Notes: generated from the letters alone by a model not told the origin. A DNA stretch of 64,000 nt from Shewanella ulleungensis (GCF_014648315.1 NZ_BMQW01000001.1:1-64000); one strand, 5' to 3'; counted from the stretch's first letter, positions 15,827-25,575 are shown. Numbers and translations are program-made.

Positions 15827-16492
15827 ATGCGTAAATGGATATTCGTGTTATTGAGTTTTACGCTATGTGCTAGTTCACTCGCTGTCACCAATTTGACCAC
15901 ATTGAATGAGCATGGGATTGGGCAATGGCAAGCAAAAGAGTTCTCGGGTAAATCAATTTATACCGTTGGCGAATACAAAGGCCAAATGGCACTTAAAGCG
16001 ATTAGTCAAAATTCGGCATCTGGTCTCGTATTAGAAAAGAAGATCGATTTACTTAATACGCCCTATTTAAGTTGGGGTTGGTTAGTTGAGAAAAAGTTAT
16101 CAAACTTAGATGAAATCACTAAAAATGGTGATGATTTTATTGCGCGTATTTATGTCGTTATCGATGGTGGCTTTTTCATTTGGAATACCAGATCACTTAA
16201 TTATGTGTGGTCAAGTAATCAAGCCAAAGATGCAGTTTGGGACAACGCCTTTGCTGGCTCAAGTGTTAAAATGTTGGCAGTAAGAGGGATAGATTCACAA
16301 AGTGGCGTGTGGTACCAAGAAAAACGTAATGTGTACGACGACCTTATTGCTACTTTTGGTGATAAGGGAAGTGATAAAGCAAACCGAAAAGCCTATCAAT
16401 ACATTGATATTATAGCGATTATGACAGATACCGATAATTGTGGCCGTGATGCAGAATCTTATTATGGCGACGTAATCTTTAGCGATTTATAG
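15827..16492 (+). CDS. exported DUF3047 protein
   Basis: The 221 residues start with a signal peptide (MRKWIFVLLSFTLCASSLA). The body matches DUF3047: LSWGWLVEK, DDFIARIYVVIDGG, LNYVWSS and the late IAIMTDTDNCGRDAESYYGDVIF. The domain probably forms a beta-sandwich resembling carbohydrate-binding modules, but the function is unknown. An upstream GTG is in frame, but it overlaps the TGGAGG ribosome site that serves ATG 15827. Confidence 0.85.
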   Translation: MRKWIFVLLSFTLCASSLAVTNLTTLNEHGIGQWQAKEFSGKSIYTVGEYKGQMALKAISQNSASGLVLEKKIDLLNTPYLSWGWLVEKKLSNLDEITKNGDDFIARIYVVIDGGFFIWNTRSLNYVWSSNQAKDAVWDNAFAGSSVKMLAVRGIDSQSGVWYQEKRNVYDDLIATFGDKGSDKANRKAYQYIDIIAIMTDTDNCGRDAESYYGDVIFSDL

Positions 16493-16570
16493 ACCGTTGC
16501 TTTATTGGTTTAATTTATAAATTATTGTTTTAAAGTGATTTGTTGTGCAGTGCTCAATGGTCTGTTTCAA

Positions 16571-16664
16571 AATGCTATTTCAAACAGCATTATCGGGGCA
16601 ATATCAATTTTATATGCCCCGATGATTGTTCTCGCTTACGCTGATAATACCCATCCTCATTGGG
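16571..16664 (-). terminator. cluster of hairpins downstream of yeaR and the DUF3047 gene
   Basis: Three stems lie between the convergent genes: AATGCT/AGCATT (16571-16591), ATCGGGGCA/TGCCCCGAT (16592-16623) and ACCCA/TGGGT (16648-16664). None has a classic long T run, so I call this a probable termination region only. Confidence 0.45.
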
Positions 16665-16668
16665 TACA

Positions 16669-17004
16669 TTATTTCTTATTAAACATGGCTTGACCTGTTT
16701 TATCTTTCTCAGACCAAAAATTAATGTTGAATTGAGCATCAGGACTTAATTCTATTCTGTGCCAGTATTCAGGTGGGCTGGTGGCAAACTGCCCCGCATT
16801 GATGACCACTTTTACTTCGGGTTCGGCAGCCTCGCTGTGGGCAAAACCATAATAAGTGACCACGCCCTCCATGACACAAAGCTGACCAAAAACTCCCTCG
16901 GCAGTATTATGATGATTCAACAATGCATTAGGTACATTGTCTTTGGTAAAAAATGGGGTAGATCGCTGAATTGTCCAGTTTGCTGGTATGCGTTGATGAG
17001 ACAT
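16669..17004 (-). CDS. yeaR: DUF1971 (YeaR/TehB-like) cupin protein
   Basis: The 111 residues form a small cupin-like domain of the YeaR type (LPANWTIQRSTPFF-like start, LNHHNTAEGVFGQL, GQFATSPPEYWHRIEL, FNINFWSE). In E. coli yeaR is induced by nitrate and nitric oxide and belongs to the NsrR regulon; its function is unsettled. Here it is 59 nt downstream of norW on the same strand with no terminator between, so it is probably the third gene of the NO operon. AGGAGA lies 7 nt before the ATG. Confidence 0.85.
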   Translation of the reverse strand: MSHQRIPANWTIQRSTPFFTKDNVPNALLNHHNTAEGVFGQLCVMEGVVTYYGFAHSEAAEPEVKVVINAGQFATSPPEYWHRIELSPDAQFNINFWSEKDKTGQAMFNKK

Positions 17005-17063
17005 AATGTTCTCCTAAATAGATTAATGAGTAGGCTTTATCTGTAAGCCTAGCCGAATACATG

Positions 17064-18209
17064 TTAGAGATTTGCAGGTAATGCTCTAAGTAATGGGAAG
17101 GTATTGTTCATATGGCCTTGGGTTACCACAAAGCCGATAATTTGTTTTTGTTCGTTGTAGGCTTTTACTGAGCAGCCACTTGAGTCAATATCAATTTGCC
17201 AGGAAGCCACATCCTTTACTGTGCTGCCGCCCAATTGGATCGGCATGTGTGGGGTTTTCACTTTGACTAACATCGCAGGTAGCTTCAAATCTGTTGGTTG
17301 ACCGAGTAAGGTTTTTGCTAGGGCATTGGCACTTAACAAAATAGGCTGTAAATAGGACATCACCTTACCGTTGATTTCGGCGCAATCTCCCAAGGCATAA
17401 ATATTATTTACCGAGGTTTGGAGTTGGTTATTAACCACTAATCCGTTATTCACTTTACACCCTGATTGACTAGCTAAACCAACATTAGCTTTTAATCCTG
17501 CGGCAGAAATGACGCAATCAATATCGACTGCTTTACCTGAACTGAGCGTGGCACAAATTGCCGAATCTTTGTGATCTAATGAGATAATTGTTTGACCAAA
17601 CTCAAACTCGACGCTAGCCTCAATCAGCTTTTGTTGCAGTGCAGTAGCGACGAGTTCAGGCAACATGTTGGCCATTAAGCCTTTACTGGGCTCTACCACT
17701 ACAACTTGTTTACCGCAGTGACTAAGATCCATGGCTATTTCTGTGCCTATTAATCCAGCGCCAATTATTAATACTCTCTTTGCTTCGTGTATTTGCGCCT
17801 GTGCACTTTCAAACTCTTGTAAGCTGTTTAAAGTAATTACATTACTGGTTGCGTTACCTTGCATCGGTGGCACAAATGTTCTTGCTCCTGTCGCTAACAC
17901 TAATTGTGAATATGGATAGGCGATTCCGTTTACTAATACGCTTTGCTGTTGACTATCAATACTTTCAACTCGAGTGAGGGCATGCAAAGTAATATTGTAC
18001 TCTGAAGCAAACTCTTGAGCCGTTTGACGAATTAAATCGGTGCAGGTTTGCTGATGACTAAATGCATGGCTTAAATCTGGCTTATTGTAATCATGACCCT
18101 CATCAAGAGTAAAAACCATTATTGGTATGTGTTTGTCTGTGCGCCTAATGGTCTTGATTAATTGATATGAGCCAAAACCACTACCGATAATGATGATGGG
18201 TGTATTCAT
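17064..18209 (-). CDS. norW: NADH:flavorubredoxin reductase NorW
   Basis: This cytosolic FAD enzyme passes electrons from NADH to the rubredoxin domain of NorV. The 381 residues have the FAD fold ([13 protein letters not shown] at the N-terminus), the NAD fold ([17 protein letters not shown], about 140-155) and the second FAD motif ([12 protein letters not shown]). The start overlaps the norV stop by 4 nt (ATGA), which fits coupled synthesis. Confidence 0.95.
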   Translation of the reverse strand: MNTPIIIIGSGFGSYQLIKTIRRTDKHIPIMVFTLDEGHDYNKPDLSHAFSHQQTCTDLIRQTAQEFASEYNITLHALTRVESIDSQQQSVLVNGIAYPYSQLVLATGARTFVPPMQGNATSNVITLNSLQEFESAQAQIHEAKRVLIIGAGLIGTEIAMDLSHCGKQVVVVEPSKGLMANMLPELVATALQQKLIEASVEFEFGQTIISLDHKDSAICATLSSGKAVDIDCVISAAGLKANVGLASQSGCKVNNGLVVNNQLQTSVNNIYALGDCAEINGKVMSYLQPILLSANALAKTLLGQPTDLKLPAMLVKVKTPHMPIQLGGSTVKDVASWQIDIDSSGCSVKAYNEQKQIIGFVVTQGHMNNTFPLLRALPANL

Positions 18210-19699
18210 GATGCTTTCCTCGCTGCAATAGGCACAAATACCTCTTTACCTAAACCACAATCAGGGCAAAGGAAAAAATCGGGTACCTCACACCAAGGCG
18301 TTCCCGGTTGCACATCTTGATTTGGCTCACCCAATACTGGCTGATAAACCCAGTTACATACCGTGCATAACATGTCTTGTTTATCGTCACTGCTGGTGGT
18401 TGATGCGCACGACGCTTGAGTTGTAGGTGTTTTCACTTCTGCAACTTTTACGGGTTTGTATTGGGTAAGGGTAGATGAAATTGAATCAACATTACTGAGA
18501 TCATGTAACGCCCAACTTTTCGCTATTTGGCGACCATGCTCACGGCATTCACGCATTGCTTTACCATCGGGTTTCCATTTTGTTTTTAGGCCGACAGTGG
18601 TTTCAAATCCAGCGTCAGTAAGACGGGTATGAATACGGTCAACAGCGCCACCATTCCAACCATAGCTACCAAAAGCACCTGCTTTTTTGTTTTTAAAACG
18701 TAAACCAGTTATTTCTTCTAGCATGCCAGCAATTTTAGGCATCATGACGTTATTCATTGTTGATGAACCGACTAAAATCCCTTTAGAGCGAAATACATTG
18801 GCAAGAATGTCATTTTTGTCGTGACGAGCCACATTAAACACTTTAACTGAGACGCCAGGATCTACATCATGAATACCTTGAGCAATGGCATCGGCCATCA
18901 AACGGGTGTTGTTAGACATGGAGTCGTAGAAGATTGTGATGCGGTCTTCTTGGTAATTGTCTGCCCATTGCAAATACTGATGAATAATCTGGGTTGGGTT
19001 ATCTCGCCACACCACACCGTGAGCTGTAGCAATCATATCAACAGGCAGGTTAAAGCTCAAAACCTCGTGAATTTTAGCGATCACTAATGAGCTAAATGGG
19101 GTTAAAATATTGGAGTAATAGCGTAAGCATTGATCCATTAATTCAATCTGGTCAACTTCATCATTAAACAAGCGTTCATCGCAATAATGCTGACCAAATG
19201 CATCGTTACTAAATAGCACAGCATCTTCGGTTAAATAAGTCATCATACTGTCTGGCCAATGTAACATTGGAGTTTCAATAAACACTAATTGTTTGCCGTT
19301 ACCGATATCTAAACTGTCGCCTGTTTTGACAATATTGAAGTTCCATTCAGGATGGTGATGTAACCCGGTAATAGAGTCGATGGCATTTTCGGTACAATAA
19401 ATTGGCGTATTAGGGATTTTTGCCATTAGCGCGGCTAAGGCGCCTGAGTGATCTTCTTCAGCATGATTAATGACAATGTAATCAATTTTATCTAGATCAA
19501 TTTCCATCTCAAGGTTTTGAATAAATTGCAGACTAAAGCGATGGTCAACGGTATCGATTAAAACATTTTTTTGTTCACGAATAAGGTAACTGTTGTAGCT
19601 TGTGCCTTTAGTCGTTTTGTATTCAGTACCATGAAAGTCCAATATTTCCCAGTCGCGTTGGCCAACCCAGTTGATGTTGTTTTTAATGTGAATTGTCAT
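18206..19699 (-). CDS. norV: anaerobic nitric oxide reductase flavorubredoxin NorV
   Basis: NorV reduces NO to N2O in the cytosol under anoxia. In 497 residues I see the beta-lactamase-like di-iron domain (ligands in NHAEEDHSG near 78-86, MLHWPDSM near 147, [18 protein letters not shown]), the FMN flavodoxin domain ([11 protein letters not shown] to SYGWNGGAV) and a C-terminal rubredoxin (CTVC and CPDC pairs). The order and length match E. coli NorV. It is the first gene of norV-norW-yeaR. Confidence 0.97.
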   Translation of the reverse strand: MTIHIKNNINWVGQRDWEILDFHGTEYKTTKGTSYNSYLIREQKNVLIDTVDHRFSLQFIQNLEMEIDLDKIDYIVINHAEEDHSGALAALMAKIPNTPIYCTENAIDSITGLHHHPEWNFNIVKTGDSLDIGNGKQLVFIETPMLHWPDSMMTYLTEDAVLFSNDAFGQHYCDERLFNDEVDQIELMDQCLRYYSNILTPFSSLVIAKIHEVLSFNLPVDMIATAHGVVWRDNPTQIIHQYLQWADNYQEDRITIFYDSMSNNTRLMADAIAQGIHDVDPGVSVKVFNVARHDKNDILANVFRSKGILVGSSTMNNVMMPKIAGMLEEITGLRFKNKKAGAFGSYGWNGGAVDRIHTRLTDAGFETTVGLKTKWKPDGKAMRECREHGRQIAKSWALHDLSNVDSISSTLTQYKPVKVAEVKTPTTQASCASTTSSDDKQDMLCTVCNWVYQPVLGEPNQDVQPGTPWCEVPDFFLCPDCGLGKEVFVPIAARKAS

Positions 19700-19766
19700 A
19701 TATACACCTGTATTAATTTAAAAGTTAAAAACTAAGTAATAAAAATCTTAATATTAACTTTGTAAC

Positions 19767-19782
19767 TGCAGATGTTGTGCCA
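19767..19782 (-). promoter_or_regulatory. sigma-54 promoter of norVW
   Basis: On the minus strand the sequence is TGGCACAACATCTGCA. The consensus is TGGCAC-N5-TTGCA, with invariant GG and GC spaced exactly 10 nt apart as here. Transcription would begin about 55 nt before the norV ATG. Confidence 0.9.
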
Positions 19783-19800
19783 AGGTTGAAAGTTGTTATA

Positions 19801-19813
19801 TATCAATCTATTG
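19801..19813. promoter_or_regulatory. IHF-type site in the norV control region
   Basis: TATCAATCTATTG matches the IHF consensus WATCAANNNNTTR at every fixed position. It lies between the sigma-54 promoter and the activator sites, where IHF bends DNA to bring the activator to the polymerase. Confidence 0.7.
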
Positions 19814-19835
19814 GGTTTTTGTTAAAAATAAATTT

Positions 19836-19890
19836 GTCATTTAGACAATCTTTTCGGTTGTTCAAATGACATTAACTAAGTCATATTGAC
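19836..19890. promoter_or_regulatory. three NorR-type enhancer sites
   Basis: GT-N7-AC elements occur at 19836-19846 (GTCATTTAGAC), 19860-19870 (GTTCAAATGAC) and 19880-19890 (GTCATATTGAC). Three NorR sites of GT-N7-AC form upstream of a sigma-54 promoter are the known arrangement of E. coli norVW, where all three are needed for activation by NO. Confidence 0.8.
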
Positions 19891-19933
19891 AGTGTTGAGG
19901 GCAGGTCACTTAGCTGATAAAGATAAGTTTGAG

Positions 19934-20767
19934 TTATTTTGTAAGCAAGGTTGCTAAGGTTAAGATACCAGATTCTAATGGGCAGCCTTTACGGTAAACG
20001 ATAGACAGTTGCACATGTTTAGGTCCGTGGCTGACAGGTTTCATGAGTAGTGATTTTTCATAACGACTGCCAGCGACCATATTTTTGCCAATAATGGTGT
20101 AACCTAATCCCGCAGCGATACAACCTAACACGCCATCGGCACTACTCATTACCATGAGCTCATCACTGCCTCGACCTGCTTGTTGTCGCCAAAGCATGGC
20201 ATGTTGTCGATAACCACAACCTTCATCTCTAACCAATAATACTGGATCATACTCACTGTCTCGCGGCGTCACCATTATCAATTCTTCTTTAACGATTGGG
20301 ATCACCACTAGATTTTCATGCTTAGGAGCATTACCAATTGCAGCGCAATCGACTTTATTATTTAACACTGAAAATACTAGGCGTTCGCTGGTATCAGTGT
20401 GGATTTTAGTGCGAATTTCAGCATGGTTGAGTTTGAGTTGTTTAAGCGCTAATGGCATATGTACTGCGGCAAATGTTTCTGGCATCCCAACACGAAGCTC
20501 ATAGGTGTTTTTATTACGTGACATGGCTGAAATAGCTTGGTACTCAAGCTGTAAAATTTGTTCTGCATATTCATAAAGCTGTTGTCCGCTGGGCGTTAGC
20601 TGCAGTTTTCTACCTGTTAGAGTAAACAGTTTGGTGTCTAATTCGGTTTCAAGCTTTTTAATTCTATTGGTAATATTTGACTGAACGGTATTGAGTTTAT
20701 CGGCTGCGCCTTTAATACCTTGTTCGTCCACTACCGCTTTGAAAGTTTTAAGCGTTAATATTTCCAT
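19934..20767 (-). CDS. LysR-family transcriptional regulator
   Basis: The 277 residues have the N-terminal helix-turn-helix (LKTFKAVVDEQGIKGAADKLNTVQSNITNRIKKLE) and an effector-binding domain. It is slightly short for the family (about 300). It is divergent from an MFS transporter gene across about 100 bp and probably controls it. It is not NorR, which would carry an AAA+ domain. Confidence 0.9.
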   Translation of the reverse strand: MEILTLKTFKAVVDEQGIKGAADKLNTVQSNITNRIKKLETELDTKLFTLTGRKLQLTPSGQQLYEYAEQILQLEYQAISAMSRNKNTYELRVGMPETFAAVHMPLALKQLKLNHAEIRTKIHTDTSERLVFSVLNNKVDCAAIGNAPKHENLVVIPIVKEELIMVTPRDSEYDPVLLVRDEGCGYRQHAMLWRQQAGRGSDELMVMSSADGVLGCIAAGLGYTIIGKNMVAGSRYEKSLLMKPVSHGPKHVQLSIVYRKGCPLESGILTLATLLTK

Positions 20768-20868
20768 AGGTTCTCTATATAAGAAGTTTAAGTTCTCAAT
20801 AATTCAATTTTTTAGATTAGCAGGTTGACGTATTGTCAGTGAATCATTTTTCGATTAGGCAACAGTAA

Positions 20869-22038
20869 ATGTTAATAGAACTGACAAAATTTCGGGTATA
20901 TTTTGCAGGGATCTGCAGTTTAATCGTAACCGTTGGCGTAGCGCGGTTTTCCTACAGTTTACTATTACCGGTAATGCAGGACAGTGCTGGCTTAACCGAG
21001 TCGGGAGGAGGTTGGTTGGCAACCGCTAATTTTATGGGGTATATGAGTGGTGTTTTGCTTGCTGCTAGTTTGCATAATTTACACTTAAAATACTATTTAC
21101 AGCGTGCTTACTTGCTCTTAAGTGTGCTGACTTCAGTTGCCATGGTGATGACGACTGACATTATTGCTTGGGCAATATTACGATTTATTGCAGGTATTTG
21201 TGCCTCTGGCGGTTTTATTATTGCTTCAGGCCTTATCTTAAAATGGTTGGTAAGACACAATCATCGCGCAGAACTAGGTATTCATTTTGCGGGAGCAGGC
21301 CTGAGTATTATTATCACTTCACTCTTGTTCGAGCTGATGCTTGGGTTATCTGCTGATTGGCAGCAACAATGGTTAGCGCTTGCAGTGTTGGCGCTTATTG
21401 TTTCTATTCCTGCTTGGTTATGGATGCCGCATCCCTCAGCAGGTGAGCAACAAGGGGAGGTTGCACAGGACAATCCACCGACTAATTCATTTAAGTTATT
21501 GATGATGTCAGCTTATTTCTGTGCGGGCTATGGTTACGTAGTGAGTTCAACGTTTATTGTCGATATTGTTGAGCGAACAGAAGGGCTTCAAGGTCAAGGT
21601 GGATTGACCTTTCTATTGATTGGACTCGCAGCGACCCCAGCCGCATTAATATGGGATAAGATCGCGCGGAAAACAGGTTTCCTTAAGGCACTGTTAGCCG
21701 CGTATTGTTTGCAGGCCATGGGGATTATTTTGCCTGTGCTTAACGACAGCTTAAGTGCAGTCATTATTAGTGCATTGTTATTTGGCGGCACCTTTATCGC
21801 GTGCGTCAGCTTAGTGCTTACCATGGCGGGGAAGTTTTACCCCAGTAATCCCGCTAAATTTATGGGTACCATGACATTAGCCTATGGCGCTGCGCAAATT
21901 ATTGCTCCTGTGCCAACAGGGTACCTCGCTGAGTTTTTTGGCAACTATGACACTGGTTTATATCTGTCTGCCGGTATTGTGATGCTTGGAACCGTATTCT
22001 TAATGGGTTTGCTAAGGCTTGATAGCCGCGCAGTGTAG
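20869..22038 (+). CDS. YbfB/YjiJ-family MFS transporter
   Basis: The 389 residues form about 12 membrane helices. The N-terminal VTVGVARFSYSLLLPVMQ and GWLATANFMGYMSGVL segments are typical of the YbfB/YjiJ subfamily, whose members carry uncharacterised small molecules out of or into the cell. Divergence from the LysR gene suggests substrate-responsive control. The substrate is unknown. Confidence 0.88.
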   Translation: MLIELTKFRVYFAGICSLIVTVGVARFSYSLLLPVMQDSAGLTESGGGWLATANFMGYMSGVLLAASLHNLHLKYYLQRAYLLLSVLTSVAMVMTTDIIAWAILRFIAGICASGGFIIASGLILKWLVRHNHRAELGIHFAGAGLSIIITSLLFELMLGLSADWQQQWLALAVLALIVSIPAWLWMPHPSAGEQQGEVAQDNPPTNSFKLLMMSAYFCAGYGYVVSSTFIVDIVERTEGLQGQGGLTFLLIGLAATPAALIWDKIARKTGFLKALLAAYCLQAMGIILPVLNDSLSAVIISALLFGGTFIACVSLVLTMAGKFYPSNPAKFMGTMTLAYGAAQIIAPVPTGYLAEFFGNYDTGLYLSAGIVMLGTVFLMGLLRLDSRAV

Positions 22039-22197
22039 AATCAGATTATTGATACAGGAAACCATGTGCCATTGGCTAATAATGGTTATCCCTTAAATGA
22101 GTATTCAGTGTATTTAGCTATAGGTTAAAGAAAAATAATAAGTTAAATTATCTTGTATATTTCATAAGCATTTATGTCACGCATGGGAGGGAAATAT

Positions 22198-22512
22198 ATG
22201 AAGTTTTTAGCATTAATTACAGGATGTATATTACTAAGCGGATGTGCGACAGGTTACCAAGCTTACACTTGGTCTGGTGGATATAAAGATAAAGCATTAG
22301 GTAAAAATCATTACCTTGTAGAATATTATGGTAATGGAACGACCTCAATTGAAATGCTTAATATGTTTTGGAACACTCGAGCCGTTGAATGATGCCCTAA
22401 TGGTTATGATGTCGTAGATGAAAACAAAGGTAAAATGGATGGCGGGATCTTTTTAGGAGGGGTGACTTCTATTGATCATCCCTGGCTAAAGGCTGAAATT
22501 CAATGCAAATGA
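22198..22512 (+). pseudogene. lipoprotein gene interrupted by an in-frame TGA
   Basis: An ATG at 22198 with GGGAGG upstream opens a lipoprotein (MKFLALITGCILLSGCATGY; lipobox LSGC). The frame meets TGA at 22390-22392 after 64 codons, then continues 39 sense codons in the same frame to TGA 22510. The continuation (CPNGYDVVDENKGKM and so on) fits family members that read R-A-x-E, one residue, C-P-x-G-Y, so the stop replaces a single residue, for instance a TTA Leu codon. I read this as a nonsense mutation, though read-through or a sequencing error is possible. Confidence 0.7.
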
Positions 22513-22578
22513 TATACAGGATTTTATCGATTGGTAAACACTTAATTAATAATCTCAACGGAAAAGGAATTTTAGTCG

Positions 22579-23037
22579 ATGGATATTTTGGTTGATGATT
22601 TACAAGATGCAGGTGTGATTGAATTATTACAAGCTCATTTAGCAGATATGTATGCAACATCCCCAGCAGAAAGTGTACATGCATTAGATATCGACGCGTT
22701 AAGCCATCCTAGCATTACGTTTTGGTGTGCAAAGCGTCAAGGTGAGGTGTTAGGTTGTGTCGCGATAAAAGAACATAATAAAGCATGTGGTGAAATTAAA
22801 TCCATGCGCACATCCGCAGAGGCGAGAAACCAGGGGGTGGCGACAGCGTTGCTGTTACATTTACTCAATGAGGCAAAACGTCGAGGATATCGGCAATTGA
22901 GTTTAGAAACAGGCTCAATGGAATTTTTTGCACCCGCAAGACGTTTGTATCAACGACATGGTTTTGAATACTGCGGACCATTTGCGGATTACCAGGCTGA
23001 TCCTAATAGTTTGTTTATGACACGATTGATTGAGTGA
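22579..23037 (+). CDS. GNAT-family N-acetyltransferase
   Basis: The 152 residues contain the acetyl-CoA loop (MRTSAEARNQGVATALLLHLLNEAKRRG) and the C-terminal LETGSMEFFAPARRLYQRHGF motif. It resembles small-molecule acetyltransferases of the PhnO/YedL-like sort. The substrate is unknown. AAAGGA lies about 10 nt upstream. Confidence 0.9.
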   Translation: MDILVDDLQDAGVIELLQAHLADMYATSPAESVHALDIDALSHPSITFWCAKRQGEVLGCVAIKEHNKACGEIKSMRTSAEARNQGVATALLLHLLNEAKRRGYRQLSLETGSMEFFAPARRLYQRHGFEYCGPFADYQADPNSLFMTRLIE

Positions 23038-23046
23038 CGTTGAGTT

Positions 23047-23322
23047 TTGATTAAGGTAAAGCCGACTAAAGCGCTTATTGTAGAAATAGCTAAACGTTTA
23101 TCCATCTTCGTGATTATTTTTGCTATTGCCATTATTATATTGATGACACCTGAAGATGAGTGTATTTCATTTTTAGGCCATAGCCTGTGTAACGGAATAG
23201 AGAAATGGCTAATCGTCAAATGGATATTCTTTTTTGATTCAATATTACTCGCGTATATCGCATTACCTATATTGCATTATGTTGCGCTACGATTTTTAAT
23301 TAGACATAAAAATAGACGTTGA
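23047..23322 (+). CDS. hypothetical two-helix membrane protein
   Basis: The 91 residues have two hydrophobic helices (about 15-33 and 57-78) with a short loop holding two Cys (EDECISFLGHSLCNG) that would lie in the periplasm. It matches no family I know. The TTG start is 9 nt after the acetyltransferase stop; no good ribosome site is seen, so it may depend on coupling. Confidence 0.5.
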   Translation: MIKVKPTKALIVEIAKRLSIFVIIFAIAIIILMTPEDECISFLGHSLCNGIEKWLIVKWIFFFDSILLAYIALPILHYVALRFLIRHKNRR

Positions 23323-23380
23323 ATTATTTATTCGGTAGCGCAGGTTGAGTTAATAATACTCCATCAACAAGCTGCTTTAT

Positions 23381-23962
23381 TTACTGTTCGCTGGCAATAA
23401 TTGTCTGAATATCATGGGGATGCACTTTTACACATATCCCATTAGCTTTAAATGCGATAGTTGGATTGGCTAAACGTTCGTTATCGCCTTTAGGTGAACT
23501 CTGTTTTACCTTAATCTCACCGCCACCGGTTTGTGCTTTATCTATAATGTTTGCTAATTGTGGCGCTTGTTCAATTAGCTCCGCAACAAGTGCTTCACAG
23601 GTTTGTGCTTGCGATGGAAACACCAATTCAATGTGTTCCCAACCCTCTACTGGATAGGTTTTATCTGATGGGAATGGCAGTTCAACACAGTTAATTTGCA
23701 TTTCACCTATAACTAATGGCTCAGTTAATTTGATGATTAAAATTGGTCTACCATTAATCATGTTGTTTGAAATAATTTCACCATATTGGCTAAACTCTTC
23801 AGCAAGTAATTGTGCCGTTTGGTTTTGATTGACTCTTAATGCTGCATGGTCGGCATGTAAAGATAAACTGGCTAACCCTAACTGTTCAATAAAGGCGGTT
23901 ATCCGCACGCCAAAGTCTGCCCAAGTTTGTTGTAGATGTTGGTAATTCATGTGCTCACTCAT
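23381..23962 (-). CDS. yecM: YecM-family VOC-like protein
   Basis: The 193 residues match YecM: HADHAALRV near 37-45, NMINGRPILIIKL, CVELPFPSDKTYPVEGWEHIELVF, and IAFKANGICVKVHP. The fold is that of VOC metalloproteins with likely metal ligands in HADHAALR, and EHIELV. The function is unknown. It lies 18 nt downstream of the L,D-transpeptidase gene on the same strand. Confidence 0.9.
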   Translation of the reverse strand: MSEHMNYQHLQQTWADFGVRITAFIEQLGLASLSLHADHAALRVNQNQTAQLLAEEFSQYGEIISNNMINGRPILIIKLTEPLVIGEMQINCVELPFPSDKTYPVEGWEHIELVFPSQAQTCEALVAELIEQAPQLANIIDKAQTGGGEIKVKQSSPKGDNERLANPTIAFKANGICVKVHPHDIQTIIASEQ

Positions 23963-23980
23963 ACGTAAAACGATGTCGGT

Positions 23981-24487
23981 TTATGGCCAAATCTCAATTG
24001 GAGTGCCAGCATCAATCATTTGCCAAAGCTCGTCCATTTCTTTGTTAGTCACAGCAATACAACCGTTGGTCCAATTGTATTTTTGAGCTTCTTCTGGCGG
24101 TAAAGGCGAGCGTGGATTTTCTCCGTGGATCATAATCATTCCACCTGCACGAATCCCTAATGCATCTGCACGTAATTTATCTTCTTCATTTGGATAAGAA
24201 ATATGAATCGACTTGTAAAAAGCACTGTCTGATTTTTTATAATCTAAGGTGTAACGTCCTTGTGGAGTACGCTGATCGCCTTCTTTTAGTTTGTGACCTT
24301 GTGGTACATCGCCCATGGCAATGAGGTAACTTTTAACGACTTTACCGTCACGCATTACTGACATACGTGATTCTGACTTGTTCACCACAACGAGGTCGAC
24401 TTTGGCTTTTAAAGACTGAGACGAGGAAGCATTTGCCAACAGTGGGCAAAAAAGTATAACCATGAATAATATAGACAGCGCGCGCAT
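23981..24487 (-). CDS. L,D-transpeptidase (YkuD family), exported
   Basis: The 168 residues start with a signal peptide (MRALSILFMVILFCPLLANA). The catalytic domain has IHGENPRSPLPPEE and the Cys motif NWTNGCIAVTNKEMDEL, the usual HG...GCIA signature. It is a minimal enzyme without peptidoglycan-binding domain, close in form to YafK-like members. An upstream in-frame Met exists, but CGGAGA sits 5 nt before the chosen ATG. Confidence 0.9.
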   Translation of the reverse strand: MRALSILFMVILFCPLLANASSSQSLKAKVDLVVVNKSESRMSVMRDGKVVKSYLIAMGDVPQGHKLKEGDQRTPQGRYTLDYKKSDSAFYKSIHISYPNEEDKLRADALGIRAGGMIMIHGENPRSPLPPEEAQKYNWTNGCIAVTNKEMDELWQMIDAGTPIEIWP

Positions 24488-24673
24488 GAAATCTCCGTAA
24501 ACCAATGACCATTTTAATTTTTATTGTAAAATGACTAATTCCGAATGTTAAAACTCGGCAGTCAATGTTAGATTTTAACGACATCAAGGGTTAATTGATA
24601 TTAGTTAACCGAGTTTATTTGCAAGTTTTTTGCAAGTTCGTCTAAAAGATTGCCTAATATAGCGAAACCTGAA

Positions 24674-25504
24674 ATGAATGCCGAAGAAAAGTCCGACAGT
24701 CCGCTAAAACAAAAACTCCGAAATATTATTTTTGGTACAGAAACACCAGAGGGTAAACGCTTCGATATCATTTTGATGATATGCATTGTGCTGAGTGTGG
24801 TGTTGATCTTTATTGACACTATTGAGCACATTAATGAGCAATATGGTCAGCTAATTAGTATCGCTGAATGGAGCTTTACGGTATTGTTTACCGTTGAGTA
24901 CATATTACGATTATACTGTTCACTTAATCGATTGCATTACGCTCGAAGTTTTTTTGGCGTAGTCGATTTAGTGTCAATTTTACCCAGTTATTTAGGCTTG
25001 ATTTTCCCGGGGGCAAACGTGGCCTTAGCGCTACGAGTATTGCGTTTATTCCGGGTATTTAGAGTGCTAAAACTATTGCGCTATTTAAGTGATGGTCACC
25101 TGTTATTAAAAGCCATGGTGCAGTCGAGCCGTAAAGTGTTTATGTTTTTCTTTTCGGTTAGCCTAATCATCATGGTGCTCAGTGTGATTATGTATGTGGT
25201 CGAAGGGCCGAATAATGGTTTTACCTCGATCCCTAAATCCATGTACTGGACCGTAGTGACGATTACCACTGTAGGGTATGGCGACATTACACCTCAAACT
25301 CCGTTAGGCCAGGGCATAGCGGCATTAACGATGTTGATAGGTTATTCGATTATTGCGATACCAACCGGAATTTTAACCGCAGAAATTTCTCATGAGATGG
25401 TGAGGACCCGTGATTTACGCAAGTGCAGTAATTGTGGCAAAAAAGGTCATGATAATGATGCTGATTATTGTAACCACTGTGGTAGCGAGTTAGAAAAACT
25501 CTAA
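24674..25504 (+). CDS. voltage-gated-type potassium channel with C-terminal zinc ribbon
   Basis: The protein (276 residues from ATG 24674, 284 if TTG 24650 is used) has a six-helix Kv-like layout. The S4-like segment LALRVLRLFRVFRVLKLLRYL has regularly spaced Arg, the pore carries the filter TVGYGDIT, and S6 follows. The C-terminus, instead of an RCK domain, has a zinc ribbon of four Cys (CSNCGKKGHDNDADYCNHCG). No good ribosome site marks the start. Confidence 0.9.
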   Translation: MNAEEKSDSPLKQKLRNIIFGTETPEGKRFDIILMICIVLSVVLIFIDTIEHINEQYGQLISIAEWSFTVLFTVEYILRLYCSLNRLHYARSFFGVVDLVSILPSYLGLIFPGANVALALRVLRLFRVFRVLKLLRYLSDGHLLLKAMVQSSRKVFMFFFSVSLIIMVLSVIMYVVEGPNNGFTSIPKSMYWTVVTITTVGYGDITPQTPLGQGIAALTMLIGYSIIAIPTGILTAEISHEMVRTRDLRKCSNCGKKGHDNDADYCNHCGSELEKL

Positions 25505-25575
25505 TGTTAGTTAACGATTAACCGCTTTATATCACCTAGCTGAGTGTATCTAGGTGAGTTTATTCAAGGATACGC

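Noticed and set aside
22390..22392. In-frame TGA as selenocysteine codon
   Set aside because: No stable hairpin of SECIS type directly after the codon, and lipoproteins of this sort have no redox active site there.
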